From assembly GCA_036008685.1 (NCBI GenBank), contig DASYNF010000293.1, positions 1-64,000 on the forward strand: a stretch of DNA of 64,000 nucleotides, in the 5' to 3' direction. Positions 49,555 to 59,209 of this stretch are shown in pieces. The stretch is from Actinomadura_C sp036008685. Lineage in GTDB: Bacteria > Actinomycetota > Actinomycetes > Streptosporangiales > Streptosporangiaceae. The translations under genes and the position numbers were made by a program. Position 1 is the stretch's first letter. Every line of letters begins with the position of its first letter. The notes beneath the pieces were generated by a model. The model saw only the letters and a list, made by a program, of their open reading frames with translations, ran no database searches and was not told where the DNA came from.

Positions 49555-50340
49555 ATGCCCGCGACACCCGTCCTCGAGCTGCGCACGATCAACAAGAGTT
49601 TCGGTCCCGTCCAGGTCCTGCACGACGTCGCCTTCTCCGCCCGAGCGGGAGAGGTGACCGCCCTGGTCGGCGACAACGGAGCCGGCAAGTCCACGCTGGT
49701 CAAATGCATCGGCGGCATCCACCCGATCGACTCGGGCGAGTTCTTCTTCGACGGCACGCAGGTCCAGGTGAACAGCCCACGCGATGCCGCCGAACTCGGC
49801 ATCGAGATCGTTTATCAGGACCTCGCGCTGTGCGACAACCTCGACATCGTCCAGAACATGTTCCTCGGCCGTGAGCGCAAGAGCGGGCTGGTCCTGGACG
49901 AGCCGACCATGGAGGAGATGGCCGCCACGACCCTCAGCGGGCTGTCGGTCCGCACCGTCAAGTCCGTACGGCAGCAGGTCTCCAGCCTCTCGGGAGGACA
50001 GCGGCAGACCGTCGCGATCGCCAAGGCCGTGCTGTGGAACAGCAAGGTCGTGGTCCTCGACGAGCCCACCGCCGCACTCGGCGTCGCGCAGACCCAGCAG
50101 GTGCTCGAGCTCGTCCGGCGGCTCGCCGACAAGGGACTCGCCGTCGTGCTGATCTCGCACAACATGAACGACGTCTTCGCCGTCTCCGACCACATCGCCG
50201 CGCTGTACCTCGGCCGGATGGCCGCCCAGGTCAAGACCTCGGACGTCACCTACGCACAGATCGTGGAACTCATCACCTCCGGGCGCAGCGGTGACCTGGG
50301 CCTCGGTAACGGAGACGGCCCGAACGGAGCGAAGGCATGA
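49555..50340 (+). CDS. Sugar ABC transporter ATPase, single-domain
   Basis: A 261-residue ABC ATPase: Walker A GDNGAGKST near 43, Q-loop YQD near 88, signature SLSGGQRQT near 146, Walker B VVVLDEPTAALG near 163, switch His VVLISHNMNDV. Members of this sugar family (RbsA/XylG/MglA) usually have two such domains in ~500 residues; this one has one, so it must dimerise. It overlaps the permease by four bases. Confidence 0.9.
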   Translation: MPATPVLELRTINKSFGPVQVLHDVAFSARAGEVTALVGDNGAGKSTLVKCIGGIHPIDSGEFFFDGTQVQVNSPRDAAELGIEIVYQDLALCDNLDIVQNMFLGRERKSGLVLDEPTMEEMAATTLSGLSVRTVKSVRQQVSSLSGGQRQTVAIAKAVLWNSKVVVLDEPTAALGVAQTQQVLELVRRLADKGLAVVLISHNMNDVFAVSDHIAALYLGRMAAQVKTSDVTYAQIVELITSGRSGDLGLGNGDGPNGAKA

Positions 50341-51587
50341 CCGACACGATCACGAAGGGAACCCCGGACACGGCCCCGGCGCCGATCGGCGCCCATGTCC
50401 GGGACTACATGGGCCGGGTGCGGGGCGGGGACGTCGGAGCCCTTCCCGCGATCCTCGGGCTCGTCATTCTCTGCACGGTGTTCACGGTCCTGCGCCCGGT
50501 CTTCCTGTCCGCCGGCAACTTCGCGAACCTGTTCACCCAGGGTGCCGCGGTGACCGTCATCGCCATGGGCCTGGTCTTCGTCCTCCTGCTCGGGGAGATC
50601 GACCTGTCGGCGGGCTTCGCCAGCGGGGTCTGCGCGGCGGTGCTCGCCGTGCTGCTGACCGGCCACGGGTGGCCTTGGTACGCCTCGGTCCTCGCCGCGC
50701 TACTCACCGGGGCGGTCATCGGCCTCGTGCTCGGTGTCCTCGTCGCCAAGCTCGGCGTCCCGTCCTTCGTCGTCACGCTGGCCGGGTTCCTGGCCTTCCA
50801 GGGCGTCGTGCTGATGCTCATTCACGAGGGCTCCAACATCTCCATCCGGGACAGGACCATCCTGTCCATCGCCAACGACAACGTTCCTCCCCTGCTGGGC
50901 TGGATCATCCTGGTCGTGGGCGTCGCCGGTTACGCGGGCGTCCAGCTGTGGCGGGCGCGCGGCCGCGTCCGGCGTGGCCTCGTCGCCGACTCCATGTCCC
51001 TGATCGCCCTCCGGGTCGTCCTCGTCACCGTGGTCGCCGGTGTGGCCGTCTGGGTCCTCAACCTGGAGCGCAGCCGCAACGCGATCGTGGTCTCCCTCAA
51101 GGGGGTGCCGATCGTCGTCCCGGTCATCGTCGTCCTGTTGATCGGCTGGACCTTCGTGCTCCGGCGTACGGCCTATGGCCGGCACATCTACGCGGTCGGC
51201 GGCAACAGGGAGGCCGCCCGCCGGGCGGGCATCAACGTGGACCGCATCCGCATCTCGGCCTTCGTGATCTGCTCGGCGATGGCCGCCGTCGGCGGGATCA
51301 TCGCCGCCTCCCGGGCCAACTCGGTGGACCCCAACACCGGCGGCAGCAACGTGCTCCTCTATGCCGTCGGCGCGGCGGTCATCGGCGGGACGAGCCTGTT
51401 CGGCGGTAAGGGCCGGGTCCTGGACGCGATCCTCGGCGGTGCCGTGGTCGCGGTCATCGACAACGGCATGGGGCTCATGGGCTACAGCGCCGGCGTGAAG
51501 TACGTGGTCACCGGCCTGGTGCTCCTTCTGGCCGCCGGCGTCGACGCGCTGTCCAGGAAGCGGGCCGCGGCGACGGGGCTGAGATGA
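50337..51587 (+). CDS. Sugar ABC transporter permease (XylH-like)
   Basis: A 416-residue permease of the BPD_transp_2 family with more than ten TM helices; GEIDLSAGFASG and TAYGRHIYAVGGNREAARRAGI are family signatures, with GKGRVLDAILGGAVVAVIDNG at the end. Length and a loop of ~50 residues between helices match XylH. Start overlaps the ATPase gene stop (ATGA), so it is translationally coupled. Confidence 0.9.
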   Translation: MTDTITKGTPDTAPAPIGAHVRDYMGRVRGGDVGALPAILGLVILCTVFTVLRPVFLSAGNFANLFTQGAAVTVIAMGLVFVLLLGEIDLSAGFASGVCAAVLAVLLTGHGWPWYASVLAALLTGAVIGLVLGVLVAKLGVPSFVVTLAGFLAFQGVVLMLIHEGSNISIRDRTILSIANDNVPPLLGWIILVVGVAGYAGVQLWRARGRVRRGLVADSMSLIALRVVLVTVVAGVAVWVLNLERSRNAIVVSLKGVPIVVPVIVVLLIGWTFVLRRTAYGRHIYAVGGNREAARRAGINVDRIRISAFVICSAMAAVGGIIAASRANSVDPNTGGSNVLLYAVGAAVIGGTSLFGGKGRVLDAILGGAVVAVIDNGMGLMGYSAGVKYVVTGLVLLLAAGVDALSRKRAAATGLR

Positions 51588-51621
51588 CCGTCGAGGACGG
51601 GCGGGCGGGACCGGCCGCGTG

Positions 51622-52830
51622 ATGCGTGCCGGTCCCTCGCAGGAGGAGATCCGCCGGCACAACCTCGGCACGCTGCTGCGATTCATCCACCTGCACGGCC
51701 CGACCTCCCGGGCGGTCCTCGCCGACCGGCTGCGGCTCAACCGGAGCACCATCATGGCGCTCACCGCGGACCTCACGGCCGCGGGGCTGGTACGCGAGGA
51801 GCTGCCCCGGGTGACCGGGCGGGCCGGACGACCTTCGCTGGTCGTCCGGCCCGAGTCCAGGAAGGTGTACGTCCTGGCCTTCGACATCGGGGTCGACCGC
51901 CTCGTGGCCGCCAGGATCGGGCTCGGCGGCGTGGTCCTGGACCGGCGCGAGGCCGGGCGGGCACGCGGTTCCTTCGACCTCGACGAGGTCGTGACCTCCC
52001 TCGCGGCCTTCACCCGGCAGATGCTGTGCCAGGCGTGTCCCGAGACGGTCTGCGTCGGTGCGGGGGCCGCCTTCTGCGGGGTGGTCCGCAGGGACGACGG
52101 ACTCGTCCGGTTCGGCCCGAACATCGGGCAGACCGAGGTTCCGTTCGGTGCCGCCCTCTCCCGCGAACTCGGCCTTCCCCGCACCGTGGCGGTGGATAAC
52201 GATGCCAACCTCGGGGCACTGGCCGAGCATCAGCGCGGCATCGGCACGGCGTGCCAGAACCTGATCTACCTGCACGGTGACGTCGGCATCGGTGGCGGGA
52301 TCATCGTGGGCGGACGGCTGCTCGGCGGGGCGGCCGGATACGGCGGTGAGCTCGGGCACATGGTCGTCAACCCGCGCGGCCGGCCCTGCGCATGCGGCTC
52401 CCAGGGCTGCCTGGAGGCCGAGGCCGGCGAGGGCGCACTGCTCAGCGCGGCCGGCCGCGAGGGGCGGGCCGGCCCGACCGGCCGGGACGCCGTCCGCGCG
52501 ATCGTGGACGCCGCCGAACGCGGGGACATCGTGGCCCGGGACGCGCTCTACCGCGTCGGCGACTGGCTGGGCTTCGGCGTCGCCAACCTGGTCAACATCT
52601 TCAACCCGGAGATGGTGGTCTTCGGCGGCATCCTCCGCGAGGTCTACCTCAGCTCCGCGGCCCAGGTCCGCAGCCGGCTGAGGACCAATGTGCTCGGAGC
52701 CTCCCGGGAGGAACTGCGGCTGCGCACCTCCGAGCTCGGGGACGACGCGGCCCTGATCGGCGCCGCGGAACTGGCCTTCGCCGACGTGCTGGCCAATCCC
52801 CTCGAAGTCCTCAGCGATGCCACAACCTGA
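51622..52830 (+). CDS. ROK-family transcriptional regulator
   Basis: A 402-residue ROK repressor. N-terminal winged HTH (RRHNLGTLLRFIHLHGPTSR, LRLNRSTIMALTADLTAAGL) precedes the sugar-kinase-like domain: VDNDANLGALAEH, GVGIGGGII-type motif HGDVGIGGGIIVGG and the Zn motif GRPCACGSQGCLEAEAG. The Walker-like N-terminal kinase motif is weak, so it is a sensor rather than a kinase. Its gene closes the sugar ABC operon and is its likely regulator. It overlaps the convergent FUSC gene by 20 bases. ATG 51622; a GTG one codon earlier is possible. Confidence 0.9.
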   Translation: MRAGPSQEEIRRHNLGTLLRFIHLHGPTSRAVLADRLRLNRSTIMALTADLTAAGLVREELPRVTGRAGRPSLVVRPESRKVYVLAFDIGVDRLVAARIGLGGVVLDRREAGRARGSFDLDEVVTSLAAFTRQMLCQACPETVCVGAGAAFCGVVRRDDGLVRFGPNIGQTEVPFGAALSRELGLPRTVAVDNDANLGALAEHQRGIGTACQNLIYLHGDVGIGGGIIVGGRLLGGAAGYGGELGHMVVNPRGRPCACGSQGCLEAEAGEGALLSAAGREGRAGPTGRDAVRAIVDAAERGDIVARDALYRVGDWLGFGVANLVNIFNPEMVVFGGILREVYLSSAAQVRSRLRTNVLGASREELRLRTSELGDDAALIGAAELAFADVLANPLEVLSDATT

Positions 52831-55003
52831 ACCACGCGGGCCTTTCCCGCACGGACGGGCGTGCCCGCTGGAGGGCACGGACGAGATCTTCGGTGTCGAC
52901 GCAGAGGTCCCGCAGCGTGTGGCGGATCGCGGCGAGCTCGGTGATGGACCGGCGCAGCTCCGTGCATTCCCGCGGGTCCGTGCCCTCGCCCAGCTCGGCG
53001 CGGCGCCGGGCGGTCAGGCGGGACAGGAAGTCGTCCAGGTCGGACAGCTGCGCGTCGACGTCCAGCTCGACCGCCTCGGGGGGACGCCCGCACCGCAGGT
53101 CGCCCGCCGCCTGCTCCAGCCGCTCGGCGATCCGGTCGAGGATGGCCGTCACCGGGCCGACGTCCACACTGTCCCCGCCGGTCAGCCTCGTTACGGTGAT
53201 GAGCTCGTCGTCGAGCCGCTGCGCCGCCGCGATGACGTCGCGCAGGGCCTCGACCCGCTCCTCCTCGGGGTAGGGCTCCTCGGATAGCCGCAGCACCGAC
53301 TCGGTGATGTCGTGCACGGCCTCGGCCGCCTTGTCGAACCGCTCCTCCAGTGACATGTCGGCACCGTCGAGGCGCCCGGCGACCCCCCGTACGAGGCCGG
53401 CGTAGGCCTCGCACAGGGTGGCCAGCCGGTCCATCAGCATCGCGGGATGCCCGCTGGACGGCCAGAACAGCCGCGCGGAGGCCAGCGCGATCAGACCGCC
53501 GCCGATGGTGAGCGCCACCCGCTCCCCCGCGACCTGCCAGTCGATGGGAGTGGAGTAGTCGACGAGCATCATCGCCAGCGGCGTGTTGAGCATGACCCAG
53601 TAGACGTAGCCCAGGGAACGGAGCGCGTAGGCGGCCATCGCGCTGATGAAGATCAACACGACGAGAAGCAGCCGGCTCGGGGCGAGCGCCAGCAGCACCG
53701 CGCCGAACGCGGCTCCGATCGCCGAGCCCGCGACCCGCTCGTTGACATAGGTCCCGGTCTCGCCATAGCTGAACCGCATGCAGATCACCGTGGTGATCGG
53801 AAGCCAGTAGCCGTGCGGAAAGGGCTGCAGGACCCAGATGACCATGCCGATGAAGGTGGCCACCCCCGTCCGGGTGAGCCGGCGGAACCGCAGCGACCGG
53901 GTCCTGACGTCGGCCACCAGCGTCTCCCAGAACTCCCTCACGAAACTCAGGTTGGGCATCCGCGGGACGGTGACGCCGACCGTGAGGCCGCCCGCCACCG
54001 CCTCTTCGGCCGACTCGACGGTCCGGACGACGCGGTGGAGCGCGCGGGAGAGATGGTCCAGGAGCGCGGCCGCCACCGGATCCTTCCGGTCGACCAGCGC
54101 GGTGACCCTCAGCTCTTCGACGCGCTCGGCCGCGCGGCGGAGCACGGCCGGGTCGGGCTCCGGCATCCGGGAGGCCCGCCCGGTCTCGATCGCCTTCGCC
54201 AGCTGCCGGATCCGGTCGGCCAGGGCCTCGGCCGCCGGCCGTAACTCGTCCTCGGGAACGAGTTCGGACGAGCGTTCTCGCAACGCCTCCATGACCGACC
54301 GCAACGCCACGATCTCGTGCAGGGCGGCGGCGAAGGCGCCCATCAGTCTCCCGAACGGGGGCTCCACGTCACCGCCGTCGTCCGTGGGATAGAGCTCGCA
54401 GGCCTCCCGGGTCGCCTTCAGCTTGTCGGCGGCGGCACGCCGCCGCTCCTCCCAGGTCTCCTCGGGCTCCGTCAGGGCGTCGATGAGGTCGGCCAGCGCT
54501 CTGGCCCCGGCCGCGGCGGCCACCCGGAACGGGCGCAGCCTCCGGTGCGGCCACGGGATCAGGAACAGCATCGTGATCCACAGCCCGCCCGTGATCATCG
54601 CGACCAGCTCGACCGTGAACGATCCGACCGGAGGGCGGACGGCCGCGATGATGGCCCCCAGGGCGAACATCGTCCCGACCCTGGGGATGATCACTCCCAC
54701 CGCCACGACCACCGTGAGCACGAACACCGCGGGCCACGGGCGTCCGCTCACGGTCCCGCCGATGACCACCCCGATGCCGATGGCGGCCACCGTGCCGAAC
54801 AGATAGCGGGCCTTGATGCCGTAGGGCCCCTGGACGGCCGAGTTGCCCACCAGGAAGGCGCCCAGGCCGAACAACGATCCCTCGCTCCCACGCCCGGTCA
54901 GTGTCCCGATGAGCAGGGGGAGCGACACACCGGCCGCCGCCGTGATCGCGTAATCGATGGTGGCGAGACGTTTGGCCGGGATCCTGAAGCGCGGAAACTT
55001 CAC
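52811..55003 (-). CDS. FUSC-family membrane protein
   Basis: A 730-residue protein of the FUSC/aromatic-acid-exporter (YccS/AaeB-like) type. Two TM bundles (~15-155 and ~370-500, with ~5 helices each: LPLLIGTLTGRGSEGSLFGLG; GVATFIGMVIWVLQPFPHGY and LLVVLIFISAMAAYALR) are each followed by a helical cytoplasmic region. Relatives export aromatic acids or take part in wall stress. GTG start with G-run upstream. Its 3' end overlaps the ROK gene. Confidence 0.8.
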   Translation of the reverse strand: MKFPRFRIPAKRLATIDYAITAAAGVSLPLLIGTLTGRGSEGSLFGLGAFLVGNSAVQGPYGIKARYLFGTVAAIGIGVVIGGTVSGRPWPAVFVLTVVVAVGVIIPRVGTMFALGAIIAAVRPPVGSFTVELVAMITGGLWITMLFLIPWPHRRLRPFRVAAAAGARALADLIDALTEPEETWEERRRAAADKLKATREACELYPTDDGGDVEPPFGRLMGAFAAALHEIVALRSVMEALRERSSELVPEDELRPAAEALADRIRQLAKAIETGRASRMPEPDPAVLRRAAERVEELRVTALVDRKDPVAAALLDHLSRALHRVVRTVESAEEAVAGGLTVGVTVPRMPNLSFVREFWETLVADVRTRSLRFRRLTRTGVATFIGMVIWVLQPFPHGYWLPITTVICMRFSYGETGTYVNERVAGSAIGAAFGAVLLALAPSRLLLVVLIFISAMAAYALRSLGYVYWVMLNTPLAMMLVDYSTPIDWQVAGERVALTIGGGLIALASARLFWPSSGHPAMLMDRLATLCEAYAGLVRGVAGRLDGADMSLEERFDKAAEAVHDITESVLRLSEEPYPEEERVEALRDVIAAAQRLDDELITVTRLTGGDSVDVGPVTAILDRIAERLEQAAGDLRCGRPPEAVELDVDAQLSDLDDFLSRLTARRRAELGEGTDPRECTELRRSITELAAIRHTLRDLCVDTEDLVRALQRARPSVRERPAWFRLWHR

Positions 55004-55072
55004 CTAGCGGCACCCCCCGGTCCGCCGCTCGCCTCCGCGGGTCGCACGGCGGCGTCGCCCTGCGTCGCGCGG

Positions 55073-55546
55073 TCAGGCTGAGGTCTCGGGACTCCAGCCC
55101 GCGGTACGGCGGCCGACGCCGGGCCGGATCCCGGCCCAGTCGCCCTCGATGTCGATCACAGCGATGGCACAGGTGGGAAACGTCTCACCGCCGTCGCCGG
55201 TCAGGTCGTGGACCAGCTGGTGAAGGGAGGGGTTGTGGCCGATCAACAGCAGCGTGCCGACGTCGTCGCCGGTCCCGCCGAGCAGCTCCAGGAGCATGCC
55301 GACGTCGTTGTCATAGATGGCGGGCTCGAACCCGACCTCGCTTTCCACCCCGAGGCGGCCCAGGGTCTCGCGGGTGCGTTCGGCGGGCGAGCAGCGGACG
55401 AGATCCGGCCGGAGCCGCGCGTCACTGAGCCACTCACCGGCCGCGGCGGCATCCCGCCGCCCCCGGCTGGTGAGGGGCCGTTCGAAGTCCGGCAGTCCCA
55501 GCCCGGCCGCGGCCTTGGCGTGCCGCAAAACGATCAGCTTGCGCAT
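55073..55546 (-). CDS. SixA-type histidine phosphatase
   Basis: A 157-residue histidine-phosphatase-superfamily protein: catalytic RHA in IVLRHAKAA, second catalytic His in LIGHNPSLHQL and Arg in RCSPAERTRET. Short length matches SixA, which dephosphorylates phospho-His of two-component or PTS proteins; role here is unproven. It follows the 38-residue membrane peptide gene by 10 bases. Confidence 0.85.
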   Translation of the reverse strand: MRKLIVLRHAKAAAGLGLPDFERPLTSRGRRDAAAAGEWLSDARLRPDLVRCSPAERTRETLGRLGVESEVGFEPAIYDNDVGMLLELLGGTGDDVGTLLLIGHNPSLHQLVHDLTGDGGETFPTCAIAVIDIEGDWAGIRPGVGRRTAGWSPETSA

Positions 55547-55556
55547 CGGCGTGATC

Positions 55557-55673
55557 TCAGTGTGGAGCGACCAGCGCGGAGATCAGCCACAACAACCCGA
55601 TGATGCCGATCATCGAGCCGAAGACGATCGCGAACCCCTTCGCCCCCGAGACCGACGCCTTTTCCCCACTCAC
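55557..55673 (-). CDS. 38-residue single-TM membrane peptide
   Basis: A very small gene found by eye. GTG at 55673 follows GGGAGG by seven bases; the stop is at 55557. It encodes MSGEKASVSGAKGFAIVFG followed by a hydrophobic helix (MIGIIGLLWLISALVA) and PH. Small charged N-terminus plus one TM helix is typical of regulatory or assembly membrane peptides. It ends 10 bases before the SixA-type start, so the two are an operon. No family known to me. Confidence 0.6.
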   Translation of the reverse strand: MSGEKASVSGAKGFAIVFGSMIGIIGLLWLISALVAPH

Positions 55674-55854
55674 CGTGATGCCTCCCTCAGTCACCTACAG
55701 ACTACGGTCACCCGTCTCCGGACGGCGCTGAGGGCCGGTCACGAACTCACCGGTCCTCGGTCGCCCGGTTCCGCGCCTGGTCATGGGGCGTCCGTAGGGC
55801 CACGGCTCCGCGACGTCACCGCACGGGTCCTGTCCCGTCCGCGTGGACCGGCGA

Positions 55855-55892
55855 GGCCGTACGGCAGCGATCGTGATCGCTGCCGTACGGCC
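55855..55892. terminator. Perfect 18-bp stem terminator
   Basis: Arms 55855-55872 and 55875-55892 pair perfectly around two bases, ~105 bases past the hppA stop. It has the same build as 6215-6252, including the CCGTACGG core. Confidence 0.75.
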
Positions 55893-55997
55893 GGAGCATC
55901 CTGATGGGCGCCGCGTCACCAGGCCGGCGCACGACCGCGCCGAGCGCCTCCCGGCGTCCGGTGCCCGCCCGCGCTCAGTGCTCGGCGGCGCCCGGTG

Positions 55998-58424
55998 TCA
56001 GGGTGTGCTCGCGGACTCCTTGTCCTCCTTGTCCCGGGCACCCGGCCCTTTACCACCGGGACCCCTGCCGGACGCCGCAGTGCCGCCGTCTCCGGGCACG
56101 GCAGCCTCCCTGCGGGTCTCCTCCGCCGAGCCGAGCGGTGCCGCACGGCGCTTGGAGATCACGATCGCGCCCACGACCACGGCCACCGCCACCGCGGCGA
56201 TGGCCATTCGCAGCGGCGTGTTCGCCGCGGTCGTGACGACGGCCTGCGCGATCAGCAGCGAGACCAGGTTCATGACCTTGATCAACGGGTTGATGGCCGG
56301 GCCGGCGGTGTCCTTGAAGGGGTCGCCGACCGTGTCACCGATGATCGTCGCTTCGTGCGCCGGGGAGCCCTTGCCGCCGAGGTGTCCCTCCTCGACGAGC
56401 TTCTTGGCGTTGTCCCACGCGCCTCCGGAGTTGGACAGGAACACCGCCATCAGCGTGCCGGCCGCGATGGCCCCGGCCAGGTAGGCCCCGAGAGGCGCGT
56501 AGCCGAGTGCGAACCCGACCGCGATCGGAGTCATGATCGCCAAGAGGCCCGGTGTGGCCAGCTCCCGCTGGGCGTCCCGGGTGCAGATGTCGATGACCCG
56601 GCCATAGTCCGGCTTCTCGCTGTAGTCCATGATCCCGGGCCTGGTCCGGAACTGCTCGCGCACCTCCATGACCACCCGGCCCGCCGCCCGGCCCACGGCC
56701 ATGATGGCGAGGCCGGAGAACAGGAACACCACCGAGGCTCCGATCAGGAGCCCGACGAGCACGTTCGGCGAGTCGACCGAGAGGCTGAAGGTCTGGAAGT
56801 TGCCCAGCGCGGTCTTCACGTCGGGCGTCGCCCTGCCGAGCGCGGCCTCCACGGTCGTACGGAAGGAACCGAAGAGCGCGGTCGCGGCCAGCACCGCCGT
56901 CGCGATGGCGATGCCCTTCGTGATCGCCTTGGTGGTGTTGCCGACGGCGTCGAGGCTCTCCAGGACCCGAGCGCCCTCGCCCTCGATGTCACCGGACATC
57001 TCGGCGATGCCCTGGGCGTTGTCGGACACCGGCCCGAACGTGTCCATGGACACGATCACCCCGACGGTGGTGAGCAGGCCCGTACCGGCCAGCGCCACGG
57101 CGAACAGCGCCAGCGTGGTGTTGCCGAAACCGAGCAGGAAGGCGCCGTAGACGGCGGCACCGATCACCAGCGCCGAGTAGACCGCGGACTCCAGCCCCAG
57201 CGAGACGCCGGAAAGGATCACGGTGGCCGGGCCGGTGCGGGCGCTTTCGGTGACCTCCTTGACCGGCTTGCGGTTGGTCTCGGTGAAGTAGCCGGTCAGC
57301 ACCTGGATGACGCTGGCCAGCACGATCCCGATGATGACGGCGACGATGGCGACGAGGCGCGGATCCACGTCGGCCAGTCTGGGGTCGGAGGCGACCGAGG
57401 CACCGAGCCCGTGCAGCTGGGCGAACGACGACGGCAGGTAGAGGAACGAGGCCACCGCGACCAGGACGGCCGAGATGATCGCTGAGATGAAGAAGCCCCG
57501 GTTGATCGCGGCCATGGCGTTGTGGTCCCGGTCCCGCGGCGCCACCGCGAAGATGCCGATCACCGCGGTGATCACACCGATCATCGGCACGATCAACGGG
57601 AAGACCAGGCCCTCGGTGCCGAAGGCGACCTTGCCGAGGATGAGGGCGGCGACGAGCATCACCGCGTAGGACTCGAAGAGGTCCGCCGCCATGCCGGCGC
57701 AGTCGCCGACGTTGTCGCCCACGTTGTCGGCGATGGTCGCCGCGTTGCGGGGGTCGTCCTCCGGGATGCCCTGCTCGACCTTGCCGACCAGGTCCGCGCC
57801 GACGTCGGCGGCCTTGGTGAAGATGCCGCCGCCGACCCGCATGAACATGGCGAGGAGTGCCGCGCCGAAACCGAATCCCTCGAGCACACCCGGCGCATCA
57901 CCCCTGAAGGCGAACACGACGAGCGCGGCGCCGAACAGACCGAGTCCGACGGTGAACATTCCGGCCACGCCACCGGTGCGGAAGGCGATCCGGATGGCCA
58001 GCTTCTCGCCGGACTCACGGGCCGCCGCGGCCACCCTGACATTGCCTCGCACCGCCAGCCACATTCCGGCGAACCCGGTGATCCCGGAGAACAGCGCACC
58101 CACGACGAAGAAGATCGAACGTCCGATCCGTACACTCGTGGTGTCCGCCGGCAGCAACAGGAGCAGGAACGGGATCAGGACGACGAAGATGCCGATCGTA
58201 CGGAACTGGCGCTTGAGATAAGCTCCGGCGCCCTCCTGTACGGCCAGCGCGATGCTCTGCATCTTCTCCGTGCCCTGGCCCGCGGCCAGCACCTGGCGTA
58301 CCAGGCCTCCGGCTACGGCCAACGCGCACAAAGCGATCACGCCGACGACGACGACCAAGGTCAGGTCGCCGCCGACGAGATTCACTTCTGCACCGGCCGG
58401 ACTGGATAGGGATTGCCCAGACAT
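55998..58424 (-). CDS. hppA: Membrane-bound proton-pumping pyrophosphatase
   Basis: An 808-residue membrane pyrophosphatase with ~16 TM helices that couples PPi hydrolysis to proton (or Na+) pumping. Substrate-site motifs are DVGADLVGKVEQGIPEDDPR, DNVGDNVGDCAGMAADLFES and, near the C-terminus, DTVGDPFKDTAGPAINPLIK. The residue after GNTT is Lys (GNTTKA), the marker for the K+-independent class. ATG 58424 with GGAGG upstream. Its position next to bldG is the conserved Streptomyces order. A ~70-residue Pro/Gly-rich tail follows the last TM. Confidence 0.95.
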   Translation of the reverse strand: MSGQSLSSPAGAEVNLVGGDLTLVVVVGVIALCALAVAGGLVRQVLAAGQGTEKMQSIALAVQEGAGAYLKRQFRTIGIFVVLIPFLLLLLPADTTSVRIGRSIFFVVGALFSGITGFAGMWLAVRGNVRVAAAARESGEKLAIRIAFRTGGVAGMFTVGLGLFGAALVVFAFRGDAPGVLEGFGFGAALLAMFMRVGGGIFTKAADVGADLVGKVEQGIPEDDPRNAATIADNVGDNVGDCAGMAADLFESYAVMLVAALILGKVAFGTEGLVFPLIVPMIGVITAVIGIFAVAPRDRDHNAMAAINRGFFISAIISAVLVAVASFLYLPSSFAQLHGLGASVASDPRLADVDPRLVAIVAVIIGIVLASVIQVLTGYFTETNRKPVKEVTESARTGPATVILSGVSLGLESAVYSALVIGAAVYGAFLLGFGNTTLALFAVALAGTGLLTTVGVIVSMDTFGPVSDNAQGIAEMSGDIEGEGARVLESLDAVGNTTKAITKGIAIATAVLAATALFGSFRTTVEAALGRATPDVKTALGNFQTFSLSVDSPNVLVGLLIGASVVFLFSGLAIMAVGRAAGRVVMEVREQFRTRPGIMDYSEKPDYGRVIDICTRDAQRELATPGLLAIMTPIAVGFALGYAPLGAYLAGAIAAGTLMAVFLSNSGGAWDNAKKLVEEGHLGGKGSPAHEATIIGDTVGDPFKDTAGPAINPLIKVMNLVSLLIAQAVVTTAANTPLRMAIAAVAVAVVVGAIVISKRRAAPLGSAEETRREAAVPGDGGTAASGRGPGGKGPGARDKEDKESASTP

Positions 58425-58640
58425 CCGTCCTCCTCGACAGGGGCCAAGCCCTACCCTCACCGGCCATGCCAAAGAGGCGCACCCCATCGGCATGACCGGT
58501 TAGCACATTCGGCAGGGCATTGCGGTGCCGGGAGTCTACGCACGCGCTGGCCGAATTAGAAGCCTGACAGTTCCCTAATACCATCGGCTCAAAAACGTAA
58601 ACCGGCATATGCGCGGATTTGACCTGCGCGGGCCTTTGAA

Positions 58641-58668
58641 CCGCGCGCTCCGCGGTGGGAGCGCGCGG
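58641..58668 (-). terminator. GC-rich hairpin after the anti-sigma-like gene
   Basis: A perfect 11-bp stem (58641-58651, 58658-58668) 50 bases past the stop of the GHKL gene. Confidence 0.6.
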
Positions 58669-58718
58669 GGACAGCGCGCAGCGTGACGTGGGTCGGCCGG
58701 GTCATGCCCGGCGCCGGT

Positions 58719-59174
58719 TCAGCCGGTGGGCCAGCTCATCCGGATCTGCATGCCCTTGGGTGTCGAGGAGATCACCACATCGTCGGCGAGTCCGGAGATG
58801 ACCGCGAGACCGAGGTCACCGGAGCCGTCGCCCAACGATCCGGGTAGTTCCCCCCACTCCGCCGGGGCTCCGGGCTCACCCGAGGAGGACGCGGCCGACG
58901 CGCCGTCCGCCGCATCCTCTCCGGGCACGGTGTCACTCACGATGACCTCGAACCGGCGATCGCCGTCGGAGATCAGTTCCAGCTGTACGGGCTCGTCCGG
59001 GCAGTGCCGCTGATGGGCCTCTACGGCCCGTGAACACGCCTCGCCGACCGCCAGCCGGACCTCGTCCAGCAGCACCTCGGCAACGCCGCTGCGCCTGGCA
59101 ACGGCCGTGACGATCAGGCGCGCCGTACGGACGTGCGCGGGGAGAGCACTGAATGAAAGCTCAACAGTCGCCAT
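58719..59174 (-). CDS. Degenerate GHKL (RsbW-like) protein, BldG partner
   Basis: A 151-residue ATPase-like protein of the SpoIIAB/RsbW type. The N-box region reads LDEVRLAVGEACSRAVEAHQ, where the usual Asn of NAxxH is Arg, and the G1 motif DxGxG is not evident; the G2-like part GDLGLAVISGLADDVVI is kept. An acidic insertion of ~25 residues lies before G2. It follows bldG by 35 bases, as in Streptomyces (SCO3548), where it is the anti-sigma partner. ATG 59174 or 59186 are both possible. Confidence 0.85.
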   Translation of the reverse strand: MATVELSFSALPAHVRTARLIVTAVARRSGVAEVLLDEVRLAVGEACSRAVEAHQRHCPDEPVQLELISDGDRRFEVIVSDTVPGEDAADGASAASSSGEPGAPAEWGELPGSLGDGSGDLGLAVISGLADDVVISSTPKGMQIRMSWPTG

Positions 59175-59209
59175 GTCGGGGGCCATCTCGGGTGCGACCT
59201 TTCCGGCCG

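Noticed and set aside
55995..57485. 496-codon plus-strand frame
   Set aside because: Antisense to hppA; composition typical of a shadow frame.
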